Below the pieces are notes generated by a model, which had not been told where the DNA came from, made no database searches, and saw only the letters and a program-made list of their open reading frames with translations. From contig NZ_LOPW02000017.1 of assembly GCF_001469875.2 (NCBI RefSeq), positions 421,366-485,365 of the forward strand: a stretch of 64,000 bases of DNA, read 5' to 3'. Both the position numbers and the translations under genes were made by a program. Of the stretch, positions 18,023 to 26,441 are shown one piece after another. Source of the stretch: Haloferax marisrubri (GTDB taxonomy: Archaea > Halobacteriota > Halobacteria > Halobacteriales > Haloferacaceae). Within the stretch, counting starts at the first letter, position 1. Each line of letters starts with the position of its first letter.

Positions 18023-18624
18023 ACCTCGGCCAACTCGGCGTCGGTGCCGTCGTCCTCGTCATCGTCGTGTTCGCCCTCCTGTCCGGCGGCGTGAACACGC
18101 CCGAGACGCCCTCCCCCGCCGACGATGCCGATAGAAGTATCGGTGCGGACGTGACCGACCCCGCCGCTGACGACGCGCCGGACGACGAACCCGAAGTCGA
18201 AGAAGAGCCCGTCGTCGCCGATAACTCGGGTGACGCGGGAGCCTCCGACCCCGACTCGTCTGCCGGCGACTCCGAGAACGCGAGCGGCTCGTTCGAGACG
18301 GTCGAGACCGTCACCGACGACGACACCGACTCGACGACGAAGAAGTCCTCGAAGAAGAAGCGTAGCAGTTCGAAGTCGAACAGCAACGACAGCAACGACA
18401 GCGACGACTCGTCTGCCGACGATTCGACTGACGACAGCACGACCGAGGAGAACTCGTCCGACGACTCGACCGACGACAGCACGGGCGACTCCACGAACGA
18501 CGGTTCGACCACCGACGACACCGGCTCGTCATCGGACGATTCGACCGGCGACGGCTCGGGTGACGGTGACGGCGATACCGGCGACGGCTCGGACGGTGGC
18601 GACATCGGGATGTGCACGGTGTAG
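18019..18624 (+). CDS. Membrane-anchored Asp/Ser/Thr-rich low-complexity protein
   Basis: A 201-residue protein. Residues 5-23 are one hydrophobic segment (LGVGAVVLVIVVFALLSGG). The rest is disordered and very acidic, with a central basic patch (KKSSKKKRSSSKS, about 108-120), then many Asp-Asp-Ser-Thr repeats and a short tail ending GMCTV. It probably extends from the membrane to the cell surface; the Ser/Thr content and NSS/NAS-type sequons would allow glycosylation. No domain is recognised. GGAGG at 18007-18011 supports this start. Confidence 0.7.
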   Translation: MNLGQLGVGAVVLVIVVFALLSGGVNTPETPSPADDADRSIGADVTDPAADDAPDDEPEVEEEPVVADNSGDAGASDPDSSAGDSENASGSFETVETVTDDDTDSTTKKSSKKKRSSSKSNSNDSNDSDDSSADDSTDDSTTEENSSDDSTDDSTGDSTNDGSTTDDTGSSSDDSTGDGSGDGDGDTGDGSDGGDIGMCTV

Positions 18625-18653
18625 TCACCAGACGCCGGTCCGGCGCGGCCACC

Positions 18654-19874
18654 TCAGTCGACGAGGAGATTGAGGGCGTAGGCGGTCCGGAGCACCGAGG
18701 CGGCGTCGCCTCGGGGAAACACCAGTTCGTCGGTCTCGCGGACGTGTTCGAGCACTCCCGGCGAGGAGTGTTCCGGGGCCGCCGCGAGCCCGCACTCGTT
18801 TTCGGCGGCCCACGTCATCACGTCGAGGTCGGACTTCGAATCGCCCATCACGAGGACGAACGGGTCGTCCACCCCGAGCACGTCGAGGGCCGCGCGGACG
18901 CCCGCCGCCTTGTTCAGGTCGACCGCCGAGAGTTCGGCGGCGTCGGCGTGGTAGTACGCGACCGTCACGCGTTCGAGGGTCCGTTCGACGTCCTCGGGAA
19001 TCGCCGTGTCCGAGTCGGGAAGCGCGTCGCGGTCGTCGAGCACGTCGCGTATCTCCGGGTCGCGCGCCGCGAAGTACGCCCGCGCCCAGTCGGGGCCGGC
19101 GGGGTCGTCGGTGAGCGCCTCGCCGAGGAGGTCCAGCAGGTAGACGAGCGCGCCGTCGATGACTTCCTCGGCGTCGTCGCTCCCGGTCTCGAAGTTCGGC
19201 TTGAGCGTGACGTTGAACTCGTTGCCCTGCAGGTGAACGCCACCACGGAGCGCGTCGGGGAGGTCGCTGATGACGCGCCCGCGAACCGACTCGAAGACCG
19301 ACTGCACCGGGTCGTCGAGCGTCTCGTAGAGGAGCCGCTTCGTGTCGGGTCCGTGACCGGGCGTGAAGACGCCGGTGCCCGCCTCGTAGACGATGCTCAC
19401 GTCCCCCGAGTGGACGAGTTCGTTGCCCAGCCCCTGAATGGCGAAGCCCTTGACGTTCTCTAGGGTCTGGCCGGTACAGATGACGATGGGGACGCCTCGC
19501 TCGTGGAACTGAGTGAGGAGGTGCAGCACCTCCCGGGGAATCTCGTTGTCCGTCTGGCCCGCCGAGCGCAGCGTCTCGTCCACGTCGAGGACGAGCGCGT
19601 TCACCGCCCGCCCGTACTTCGTGTAGAGGTCGAGGGCGGTGAACGCCTGGTCTCGCGTCGCGCGCGCGGCGAGTTCGGCGTAGCGGTCGCCGTCGGAGAG
19701 CGCCCGGCGGATGCGGTCTTTCCGCGCCGTGAGTTCGTCGTCGACCTCCTGCCAGTGCGACAGCGCCACCGGCGAACCGAGCGGCGGTAAGAGGTCGACG
19801 AAGTCCTGTGCGTCCCGGACCGCGTCCGCGTCGAAGTTCCCGTACAGTCTGTACAGGAGGTCGTACCGCTCCAT
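18654..19874 (-). CDS. HAD-superfamily hydrolase, large haloarchaeal type
   Basis: A 406-residue protein. The HAD nucleophile motif is LDVDETLRS (about residue 95), motif II is the Thr in VICTGQT (about 130), and the Mg2+-binding motif is VMGDSKSDLDVM (about 345). The 90-residue helical N-terminus (MERYDLLYRLYG) is not part of the HAD core. It is a phosphatase or phosphotransferase with unknown substrate. The ATG at 19874 is well supported. Confidence 0.8.
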   Translation of the reverse strand: MERYDLLYRLYGNFDADAVRDAQDFVDLLPPLGSPVALSHWQEVDDELTARKDRIRRALSDGDRYAELAARATRDQAFTALDLYTKYGRAVNALVLDVDETLRSAGQTDNEIPREVLHLLTQFHERGVPIVICTGQTLENVKGFAIQGLGNELVHSGDVSIVYEAGTGVFTPGHGPDTKRLLYETLDDPVQSVFESVRGRVISDLPDALRGGVHLQGNEFNVTLKPNFETGSDDAEEVIDGALVYLLDLLGEALTDDPAGPDWARAYFAARDPEIRDVLDDRDALPDSDTAIPEDVERTLERVTVAYYHADAAELSAVDLNKAAGVRAALDVLGVDDPFVLVMGDSKSDLDVMTWAAENECGLAAAPEHSSPGVLEHVRETDELVFPRGDAASVLRTAYALNLLVD

Positions 19875-20016
19875 GATTCGGGGTCGTCACCCAACCGCAT
19901 TAAACCCGCGTGGGAGGCAATTGCCCCCGGCGTCTCGCCGGTGGACAGATAAGCGGTCGCCGCCGCCGGCGGTCGGCCCCGCAACTCTGATACCGACCGG
20001 CCGACGACGTGTGCAC

Positions 20017-20463
20017 ATGGCACATTGGACCGACAGCATCGTCGGCGACCGGATGACGGTGGACCGCGAGTTCAACGAGCAGGTGATGAACTCCCGGTTC
20101 AACAGTCAGGAGTGGGGTCTCATCATGACGGCGACCGAGTTCGAAATCGAGAACGCGGACGACCCCGAGGAGGCGCGCATCGTCGCCGACACGGAGAAAG
20201 TCCCGCAGATTATCCCCGAACTCGACAACATCCGCAGTCAGATGGGCGCGATGGGCGGTGGCGGCGACGACTCGTCGTCCGGCGGCGGCGGTATCGTCGA
20301 CTCCATCAAGGGCGCGCTCGGGATGGGCGGCGGCGGCAAGAAGGGCGAACAGGAGAAACTGGAGGACGCGGAGCGACTCACACAAGAGTATGCCGACGCG
20401 CTCCAAGACCACCTCGAAAAGAAGGGCAAGTGGAATCAGGTCCGCGTCAGCTACCTCGAATAG
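20017..20463 (+). CDS. DUF5799 family haloarchaeal protein
   Basis: A 148-residue protein starting MAHWTDSIVGDRMTVD. The N-terminal half (to about residue 75) is a conserved haloarchaeal domain. A Gly/Ser-rich flexible segment with GGGGDDSSSGGGG and GMGGGGKK follows, then a helical C-terminus ending VRVSYLE. I recall this pattern as DUF5799. The function is unknown. The start ATG at 20017 follows 142 bases of spacer after the divergent HAD gene. Confidence 0.7.
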   Translation: MAHWTDSIVGDRMTVDREFNEQVMNSRFNSQEWGLIMTATEFEIENADDPEEARIVADTEKVPQIIPELDNIRSQMGAMGGGGDDSSSGGGGIVDSIKGALGMGGGGKKGEQEKLEDAERLTQEYADALQDHLEKKGKWNQVRVSYLE

Positions 20464-20570
20464 CGGGGTAACCGGCCGGCGGTGGCGACGGCGCTCATTC
20501 GGGGGCTGAGGCCGACATTCTGTTCGAGGGCCACAATTCGTAACAGGCTCGCACGCGATATCCTCGGTAG

Positions 20571-20696
20571 ATGAGACCGTCAACGCTGGTCTTCGCGTTC
20601 GGTGGACTCCTGTTCGTGCTTCCGATTCCCGGTACGTTTATCGCCGGCGCAGTGGTGCTCCTCGCGGGAGCGCTCGCGCGGTGGCTCGGGTTGTAA
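20571..20696 (+). CDS. 41-residue single- or two-pass membrane microprotein
   Basis: MRPSTLVFAFGGLLFVLPIP followed by GTFIAGAVVLLAGALARWLGL. Nearly the whole protein is hydrophobic with a Pro-Gly turn in the middle, which suggests a helical hairpin in the membrane. It is an ATG ORF with a normal stop, and no other gene overlaps it. Small proteins like this are common in haloarchaea and often missed. The function is unknown. Confidence 0.6.
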   Translation: MRPSTLVFAFGGLLFVLPIPGTFIAGAVVLLAGALARWLGL

Positions 20697-20751
20697 CGAC
20701 CCACCGCGAATCAGTCGATTAAACGCCCGAGCGCCGATGCCGAGTTCGGGT

Positions 20752-20901
20752 TCAGTACTCGTCGCCGGCGTGGAACAGCGTCCGCTCGCTCGCCTCGTAG
20801 ATGTTCATCAGCTCGTTGATGAGTTCGTCGTACTCCTCGTCTTCCTCGCGGAGCGCGTCGAGTCGGGCGACCGTCTCGTCGTCGAGGTGAATCTGCGGCA
20901 T
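20752..20901 (-). CDS. Short antitoxin-like / ribbon-helix-helix-like protein
   Basis: A 49-residue acidic protein starting MPQIHLDDETVARLDALREEDE. It has a short beta strand followed by two helices, as in short VapB- or CopG-like proteins. No toxin gene is adjacent. I preferred the ATG at 20901, since the upstream in-frame extension is basic and lies over the likely promoter (CTTAAGG about 25 bases upstream). Confidence 0.6.
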   Translation of the reverse strand: MPQIHLDDETVARLDALREEDEEYDELINELMNIYEASERTLFHAGDEY

Positions 20902-21105
20902 ACCTACACCCACGCCGCGTGACACCTTAAGCGACGTGGGGCGGCGGGTTCGACTGCCGTCGAGCACCGAGAGCGCGGCCGCTGGGCGGGACGCGTATCG
21001 AAACGAAAAGCCGGCGGTGTGCCGGGTGGAGACGACGGCCGGTGCCGGTCCGCGGTGCGGACGCGGCGAGCGCTCGACGGTGAACGAGTCACCGCCCGCG
21101 CGGCG

Positions 21106-22098
21106 TTACTTGAACAGGGACTGGCCGGCGCTGCCGGAGACTTCGGTCAGGTCGGCGTGCACGTCGGCGATGCGCTCGCGGATGTCGCGACCGGCGACGC
21201 GGGGGTCGAACACGTCCTTGTTCGGCGACCAGTCGGTCTCGTTGAAGAACGTGTCGCGGGCGTCCTCGACGCCCTCCGGCGGGACGATGGCGTTGGGTTC
21301 CTCGTTGTATCGGTCGTACGCGGTGCGGGTGTACTCGTACTGGTAGCGGGTGTCCTTGTTGACCTTACAGATGCCGTGTTTGAGCATCTCCTGCAGTTGG
21401 TCGGGCTGGACGCCCGAAGAGCCGTGGAGGACGAGCGGCGTGTCGAGGCCGTGGTCGCGCAGGGCCTGCCGGATGTCCTGGGCGAGGTCCGGGCGGAGTT
21501 CGAGGTCCTTGCCCTTGGCGACGCCGTGCTGCGTGCCCACGGAGATAGCGAGCAGGTCCGCGCCCGTCTTATCGACGAACTCGACGGCCTGTTCGGGGTC
21601 CGTGTAGAACGCCTCTTCGGCCTCGATTTCGTCCTCGACGCCCTTGATCTGGCCGAGTTCGGCCTCGATGAGGACGTCGGAGCCCGCGGCTTCCACCATC
21701 TCGACGACCTCGCGGCTCGTCTCGACGTTCTCGTCGAACGGCTCGTGGGAGGCGTCGATCATGATGGACGACGGGATGTCGAGTTCGATCTGTTGCTCGA
21801 TGAACTCGAGGTCCGTCTGGTGGTCCATGTTGAGGAAGACGCCGATGTCGTACCGCTCGGCGATGGTCTCGATGTAGTTCCCCATGGCCTTCAGGCCCGC
21901 GACGGCGTCGCCGTCGCCCGCGAACCGGCAGGCCCCGCCGCTCATCTGCAACAGGAGGTCCGAGTCCATCCGGTCGGCTCCCTCCATGAGACCCATCATA
22001 ATGTTCGGCTCCGCGATGTTACTCGCGATGAGGCCGAATCCTTCGTCGAGCGCCTCGTCGTACACTGTGGCGAGTTCCTCCCCGCCGTAGAACGGCAT
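21106..22098 (-). CDS. fba: Fructose-bisphosphate aldolase, class II
   Basis: A 330-residue class II aldolase. The zinc-binding/catalytic segments are FLNMDHQTD (about 90), a Glu-rich EAELGQIKG (about 142), TQHGVAKGK (about 188) and VLHGSSGV (about 222). It cleaves fructose-1,6-bisphosphate to DHAP and GAP. It follows ptfB on the same strand after a 164-base gap, at the end of the fructose PTS gene set. It therefore completes the route fructose to F1P (PTS) to FBP (PfkB) to trioses. Confidence 0.93.
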   Translation of the reverse strand: MPFYGGEELATVYDEALDEGFGLIASNIAEPNIMMGLMEGADRMDSDLLLQMSGGACRFAGDGDAVAGLKAMGNYIETIAERYDIGVFLNMDHQTDLEFIEQQIELDIPSSIMIDASHEPFDENVETSREVVEMVEAAGSDVLIEAELGQIKGVEDEIEAEEAFYTDPEQAVEFVDKTGADLLAISVGTQHGVAKGKDLELRPDLAQDIRQALRDHGLDTPLVLHGSSGVQPDQLQEMLKHGICKVNKDTRYQYEYTRTAYDRYNEEPNAIVPPEGVEDARDTFFNETDWSPNKDVFDPRVAGRDIRERIADVHADLTEVSGSAGQSLFK

Positions 22099-22262
22099 TA
22101 TGCGTTCACCTCGGTTTCGTCAACGACTGCGAGACTAATAATGTATGGGAAGCGAGTTTCGATTCTGCACGTTTTCGTTTGTTCGCGTTCGAGTTAATTT
22201 TCATCGACCGACGGAGCGCCGCCGCTGGGAGACGGGAGAAAAACGGAAAACGTCGGCGAGCG

Positions 22263-22733
22263 TTACGAGAACAGCTTCTTCAGCCGGGCGAACAGCCCCT
22301 TCTCGGGGTCGCCGCCGCGGCGCACGGGTTCGTCCGATTCCGCGGCGTCGCCGGACGAGTCGTCGGCACCGGCGTCGGCGTCCTCGCCGTCGTCGCCGCT
22401 TCCGAACGTGACCGAGCCGGTCTTGCCGGCCTCGGCGAGTTCGACGGCCTTCTCCACGACGGCCTCGGCGTTGTTCACGCCGTCTTTGACGGTTCCCTTG
22501 AGGACGAGTTTCCCGTCGAAGCGGTCGCGGCTGACCGAGGTGTCCGAGGTGATGATGACCGCGTCCGCCTCGGCGATGGCGTCCGAGGACAGTTCGTCCT
22601 GCGTGCCCATCGCGCCCTGGACCTCGACGTCGATGTCGTGGCCGAGGCGCTCGCCGGCCTGCAGGAGGTTCTCGGCCGCCATCTGGCTGTGTGCGATTCC
22701 GGTCGGACAGGATGTGACTGCGACGAGTTTCAT
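22263..22733 (-). CDS. ptfB: Fructose PTS EIIB component
   Basis: A 156-residue protein. Residues 1-105 form the fructose-type EIIB domain, with the phosphorylated Cys9 in VTSCPTGIAHSQMA. The C-terminal 50 residues are an acidic low-complexity linker ending in a basic amphipathic KGLFARLKKLFS. It takes phosphate from EIIA and passes it to fructose during transport by EIIC. It overlaps the end of ptsI by four bases. Confidence 0.94.
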   Translation of the reverse strand: MKLVAVTSCPTGIAHSQMAAENLLQAGERLGHDIDVEVQGAMGTQDELSSDAIAEADAVIITSDTSVSRDRFDGKLVLKGTVKDGVNNAEAVVEKAVELAEAGKTGSVTFGSGDDGEDADAGADDSSGDAAESDEPVRRGGDPEKGLFARLKKLFS

Positions 22734-24427
22734 TGGTCTAGTGTAAGGATTTCCGCGACTTCAGCCTTGGTGTCGGCCTGCAGGACGCGTTCCGCGAGTT
22801 CGCGGGCGTCCGCGGTGTCGGTCTCCGCGACGGCCGCCTTGACCTGCGGCACCGTCACCGCGCTCATGCTCAGTTCGTCGAGGCCGAGCCCGACGAGCAG
22901 TTCGGTGAGGTCCGGGTCGCCGGCCATCTCGCCGCACATGCCGACCCAGCAGTCCTCGCCCTCGGCCGCCGAGACGGTGGCGTCGATGGCGCGGAGGACC
23001 GCCGGCTGTCGGTAGTCGCCGAGGTCCGAGACGCGCTCGTTGCCGCGCTCGGCGGCCATCACGTACTGCGCGAGGTCGTTCGTCCCGATGCTGAAGAAGT
23101 CGACGTGCGGCGCGAACTGGTCGGCCATGAACGCCGCGGCGGGCGTCTCGACCATGATGCCGAACTCGGGCAGTTCGTTTTCGACGCCCTCGGCGTCGAG
23201 GTCGGCCGCGACCGACTCGAACCGCTCTCGGCCGGCGCGAAGCTCCTCGACCGTCGAGACGAGCGGGAGCATCACCGACAGGTTCGCGCCGTCGGCGCTG
23301 GCCGCCGCGCGCAGGAGCGCGCGGACCTGCGTCTCGAAGAGGTCAGCGTCCGGGCCGAGCGACCGGCGGATGCCGCGCTCGCCGAGGAACGGGTTCTCCT
23401 CGTCCGGCAGGTCGAGGTACGGGACCGGCTTGTCGCCGCCGATGTCGAGGGTCCGGACGACGACGCGCCCGCCGTCGAACGATTCGAGCGCCTCGACGTA
23501 CGCCTCGTACTGCTCGTCTTCGTCCGGCGGCGACTCGCGGTCGAGGAAGAGGAACTCGGTGCGGAACAGGCCGACGCCGTCGGCCCCGCGGTCGACGGCC
23601 GGCCCGAGGTCCGCCAGCGTACCGATGTTGGCGGCGACCTCGATTTCGACGCCGTCCGCGGTTTCGACCGACTCGTGTCGGACGTCCACGTCGGCGGCGG
23701 CCGCGGCGGCCTCCTTGCGCTCGTCGCTCGGGTCGACCACGAAGTCGCCCGACTCGCCGTCGACGACGACTTCTGCGCCGTCCTCGACGGACTGGAGTTC
23801 CTCGCCCACGCCGACGATGGCCGGCAGGGCGAGCGAGCGCGCGAAGATGGCCGCGTGGGAGGTGCGGCCGCCCGTCACCGTGACGAAGCCGGCGACGCGC
23901 TCCGGGTCGAGTTGCGCCGTGTCGCTCGGCGTGAGCCGTTCCGCGACGACGACGCTCCCCTCCGGCAGCGACGAGAGGTCGACGCGCTCGCCGTCCGAGA
24001 GGACGCGAACGAGCCGGTCGCGCACGTCGCGGAGGTCGTCGGCGCGCTCGCCCATGCGACCGCCCATATTCTCGAACTGCTCGACGAACTCGGAGAACGT
24101 CTCCTGTACGGCGTGTTCGGCCGGGAGCCCGCCCTCGATGGCGTCGGTGACGCCGTCGGTTATCTGCGGGTCGTTGAGGAACTGGACGTGCGCGTCGAAC
24201 ACCGCGGCCTCCTCCTCGCCGACGCGTTCGGCGGTCCGCTCGCGCTCGGCTTCGAGTTCGTCTTCGGCGGCCGCGCGGGCGTCCTCGAAGCGCGCCAGTT
24301 CGGCGTCTCCGTCCACGTCTTCCGGGGCCGGCGGCTCGGGGAGGTCGGCGTCCGGTCGGTACCAGACGACGGTGCCGACGCCCGAAAGCGGTGTCACGCC
24401 GATGCCGGAGAGGGTTCGTTCGGTCAT
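22730..24427 (-). CDS. ptsI: PTS enzyme I
   Basis: A 565-residue enzyme I. The phosphohistidine is His191 in GGRTSHAAIFARS. The PEP-binding C-terminal domain has GLFRTEFLF, MVETPAAA and the catalytic Cys in GMCGEMAGDP (about 498). It uses PEP to phosphorylate HPr, starting the fructose phosphorelay. It lies between ptsH (three-base gap) and ptfB (four-base overlap) in one operon. Confidence 0.96.
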   Translation of the reverse strand: MTERTLSGIGVTPLSGVGTVVWYRPDADLPEPPAPEDVDGDAELARFEDARAAAEDELEAERERTAERVGEEEAAVFDAHVQFLNDPQITDGVTDAIEGGLPAEHAVQETFSEFVEQFENMGGRMGERADDLRDVRDRLVRVLSDGERVDLSSLPEGSVVVAERLTPSDTAQLDPERVAGFVTVTGGRTSHAAIFARSLALPAIVGVGEELQSVEDGAEVVVDGESGDFVVDPSDERKEAAAAAADVDVRHESVETADGVEIEVAANIGTLADLGPAVDRGADGVGLFRTEFLFLDRESPPDEDEQYEAYVEALESFDGGRVVVRTLDIGGDKPVPYLDLPDEENPFLGERGIRRSLGPDADLFETQVRALLRAAASADGANLSVMLPLVSTVEELRAGRERFESVAADLDAEGVENELPEFGIMVETPAAAFMADQFAPHVDFFSIGTNDLAQYVMAAERGNERVSDLGDYRQPAVLRAIDATVSAAEGEDCWVGMCGEMAGDPDLTELLVGLGLDELSMSAVTVPQVKAAVAETDTADARELAERVLQADTKAEVAEILTLDQ

Positions 24428-24430
24428 GGC

Positions 24431-24700
24431 TTACTGTTTGGCTTCAGGCGTCGAAAGGATGTCCTCTAGGGCGTCGAGTGCCGCTTCCGCGTCGTCGCCC
24501 TCGGCGACGAGGCGCACGGACTCGTCGTGGCCGACGCCGAGACCGGTGACGGCGAGCATGCTGGCGGCGGGGACGAGGTCGTCCTCGTCGGCGCGGCCGA
24601 GCTGGATGTCGGCGTCGAACTCGTTCGCGGTCTCGACGAACTGCGAGGCCGGACGGGCGTGAAGCCCGTCTTCGGGGACGACCGTGACGGTCCGCTCCAT
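24431..24700 (-). CDS. ptsH: PTS phosphocarrier HPr
   Basis: An 89-residue HPr. The phosphorylation site is His14 in GLHARPASQFV. The serine site seen in Gram-positive HPr is not clearly conserved, so HPr-kinase regulation is not suggested. The ATG at 24700 overlaps the ptfA stop by one base (TGATG); a GTG one codon upstream is the alternative. Confidence 0.95.
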   Translation of the reverse strand: MERTVTVVPEDGLHARPASQFVETANEFDADIQLGRADEDDLVPAASMLAVTGLGVGHDESVRLVAEGDDAEAALDALEDILSTPEAKQ

Positions 24701-25164
24701 CACTCGACCACCTCGGCGAGCACGTCCTGGACGGTCTGCTTGCTCTCGGCTTCGAGGAGCTTCTCGCGTACGTCCTCGTGCATGAGCGACCGCGAGAGGG
24801 CGCTCAGAATCTGCAGGTGGTCCTCGCCGCCCGCCGCGGGGACGAGAATCATGAACAGGAGCTTCGCCGGCTTGTCGTCCATGGCGTCGAAGTCGATGCC
24901 CTCGGTCGAGCGCGCGAAGGCGACCGTCGGCTTCGAGACGGCGTCGGTCTTCGCGTGCGGGATGCCGATGCCGAAGCCGACGCCGGTCGTCGCCTCTTCC
25001 TCGCGTTCGAGGAGGGCGTCGAGCGCGGCGTCGCGGTCGTCGACGCGACCGGCGTCGACGGCGAGGTCGAGGAGGAACTCGATGGCCCCCTCCTTCGTCG
25101 CCGGCGGCTCTTCGAGCGAGATCAGTTCGAGCGGTGTGATGGTGCTGATGTCAGTGACGTCCAT
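24700..25164 (-). CDS. ptfA: Fructose PTS EIIA component
   Basis: A 154-residue EIIA of the fructose/mannitol family. The active histidine is His70 in GIGIPHAKTDAV. The rest of the domain (ARSTEGIDFDAMDDKPAKLLFMI) is intact. It relays phosphate from HPr to EIIB. It is 44 bases downstream of ptfC and coupled to ptsH. Confidence 0.95.
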   Translation of the reverse strand: MDVTDISTITPLELISLEEPPATKEGAIEFLLDLAVDAGRVDDRDAALDALLEREEEATTGVGFGIGIPHAKTDAVSKPTVAFARSTEGIDFDAMDDKPAKLLFMILVPAAGGEDHLQILSALSRSLMHEDVREKLLEAESKQTVQDVLAEVVE

Positions 25165-25208
25165 TGTATTGTACTTCGTTCGAGTCTGGAAAGATTAGTT
25201 CGGTGTGG

Positions 25209-26336
25209 TCAGTCGTCGGAGCTCTGGGCCGCGACCTTGGCGTCGAAGTTCGGCTTGATGGCCGTCGCGATGACGGCGGTCACGATGGAGCCCAGCAGGA
25301 TGCACGCGATGAACATGAACGGCTGGTTCGACAGCGGAACCACGAAGATGCCACCGTGCGGAGCCGGCATGTTCACGCCGAGCGCCATCGAGGCCGCGCC
25401 GGCGACGGCGCTGCCGGCGACGACGCTGGGGATGACGCGGGCCGGGTCGGCGGCCGCGTACGGAATCGCGCCCTCAGTAATGAACGAGAAGCCGAGGAGA
25501 ACGCCGCTCTTGGCGTTCTCGTACATCTCGGCCGCGTACTTCTGCGGCGCGATGAAGTTCGACAGCGCGAGGCCGATGGGCGGGACCATACCCGCGATCA
25601 TGACCGCGGCCATCGGCGCGGTAACGCCCTCGGAGATGAGACCGACGGAGAACACGTAGGCGACCTTGTTGATGGGGCCGCCCATGTCGGCCGCCATCAT
25701 CGCCCCGAGGATGCCCCCGAGGAGAATCGCCTGTCCGCCGCCCTGCATGTTGCTCAGGAAGTTCGTGAGTCCCGCGTTGGCGATGGAAATCGGAACGCCC
25801 AGCACGAACAGCATGATGGGCGTGAGGACCGCCGTGGTCGCCACCGGGATGAGGAGCACGGGCATCATCGGCGCGATGAACTCCGGCACGTCGCGCTGCT
25901 TGAACCAGCGCGCGACGATGCCGGCGAGGAACCCGGCGACGATAGCGCCGAGGTAGCCCGCGCCGGCGGAGCCGCCCTGAAGGCCGATGACGTCACCGGC
26001 CGCCTGTAGGACGTTGCCCTGCTGGATGATGTACGACAGGATGAACCCCGGTGCGAGGCCCGGTCGGTCGGCGATTGCGTACGCGATGTACGCGCCGAGG
26101 ACCGGAACCATCAGCGTCAGCCCAGCGACGCCGATCTGCGCGAGGAACCAGCCGGCGGTCCCCGTGCTGTTGAATACGTCTTGTACGTTGTTCGAAAGCG
26201 AGGCTACCGCGTAGCCCAGCGCCAGGAAGATTCCGCCGATGGTCACGAACGGAATCATGAACGATACCCCAGTCATCAGGTCCTCCTTCACCGAAGTGAG
26301 GTAGGACCGAACCGCGTCTTCTGCGTCGTTTGCCAT
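25209..26336 (-). CDS. ptfC: Fructose PTS EIIC permease
   Basis: A 375-residue integral membrane protein with about 8-10 membrane segments. Conserved fructose EIIC features include GVSFMIPFVTIGG near the N-terminus and FITEGAIPYAA (about 280). It is the membrane channel that phosphorylates fructose to F1P during uptake. I chose the ATG at 26336 (MANDAED); the upstream in-frame extension is over the promoter. It is the first gene of ptfC-ptfA-ptsH-ptsI-ptfB-fba. Confidence 0.95.
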   Translation of the reverse strand: MANDAEDAVRSYLTSVKEDLMTGVSFMIPFVTIGGIFLALGYAVASLSNNVQDVFNSTGTAGWFLAQIGVAGLTLMVPVLGAYIAYAIADRPGLAPGFILSYIIQQGNVLQAAGDVIGLQGGSAGAGYLGAIVAGFLAGIVARWFKQRDVPEFIAPMMPVLLIPVATTAVLTPIMLFVLGVPISIANAGLTNFLSNMQGGGQAILLGGILGAMMAADMGGPINKVAYVFSVGLISEGVTAPMAAVMIAGMVPPIGLALSNFIAPQKYAAEMYENAKSGVLLGFSFITEGAIPYAAADPARVIPSVVAGSAVAGAASMALGVNMPAPHGGIFVVPLSNQPFMFIACILLGSIVTAVIATAIKPNFDAKVAAQSSDD

Positions 26337-26375
26337 AGTGTTGCCACCCCTACGAAAGAACGTACGCAAATGTGC

Positions 26376-26390
26376 TCAAAAACCCTTTCG
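26376..26390 (-). promoter_or_regulatory. Probable ptfC promoter
   Basis: Minus-strand CGAAAGGGTTTTTGA looks like a BRE plus TATA element centred about 44 bases before the ATG at 26336. That gives a short 5' leader. Confidence 0.4.
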
Positions 26391-26394
26391 AATA

Positions 26395-26433
26395 TGAACG
26401 TTACTGAGCGTTTCGGTCGTTAACAAACGTTCA
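26395..26433. promoter_or_regulatory. Inverted repeat TGAACGTT-N23-AACGTTCA upstream of ptfC
   Basis: Perfect 8-bp arms at 26395-26402 and 26426-26433, separated by 23 bases. It lies just upstream of the ptfC promoter and ends eight bases before the pfkB stop. It may be an operator for GlpR or another sugar regulator, or part of the pfkB terminator. Confidence 0.5.
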
Positions 26434-26441
26434 TCTGAGAA

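Noticed and set aside
20752..20901. Toxin-antitoxin pair
   Set aside because: The short protein is antitoxin-like but no toxin-sized gene lies next to it on either side.
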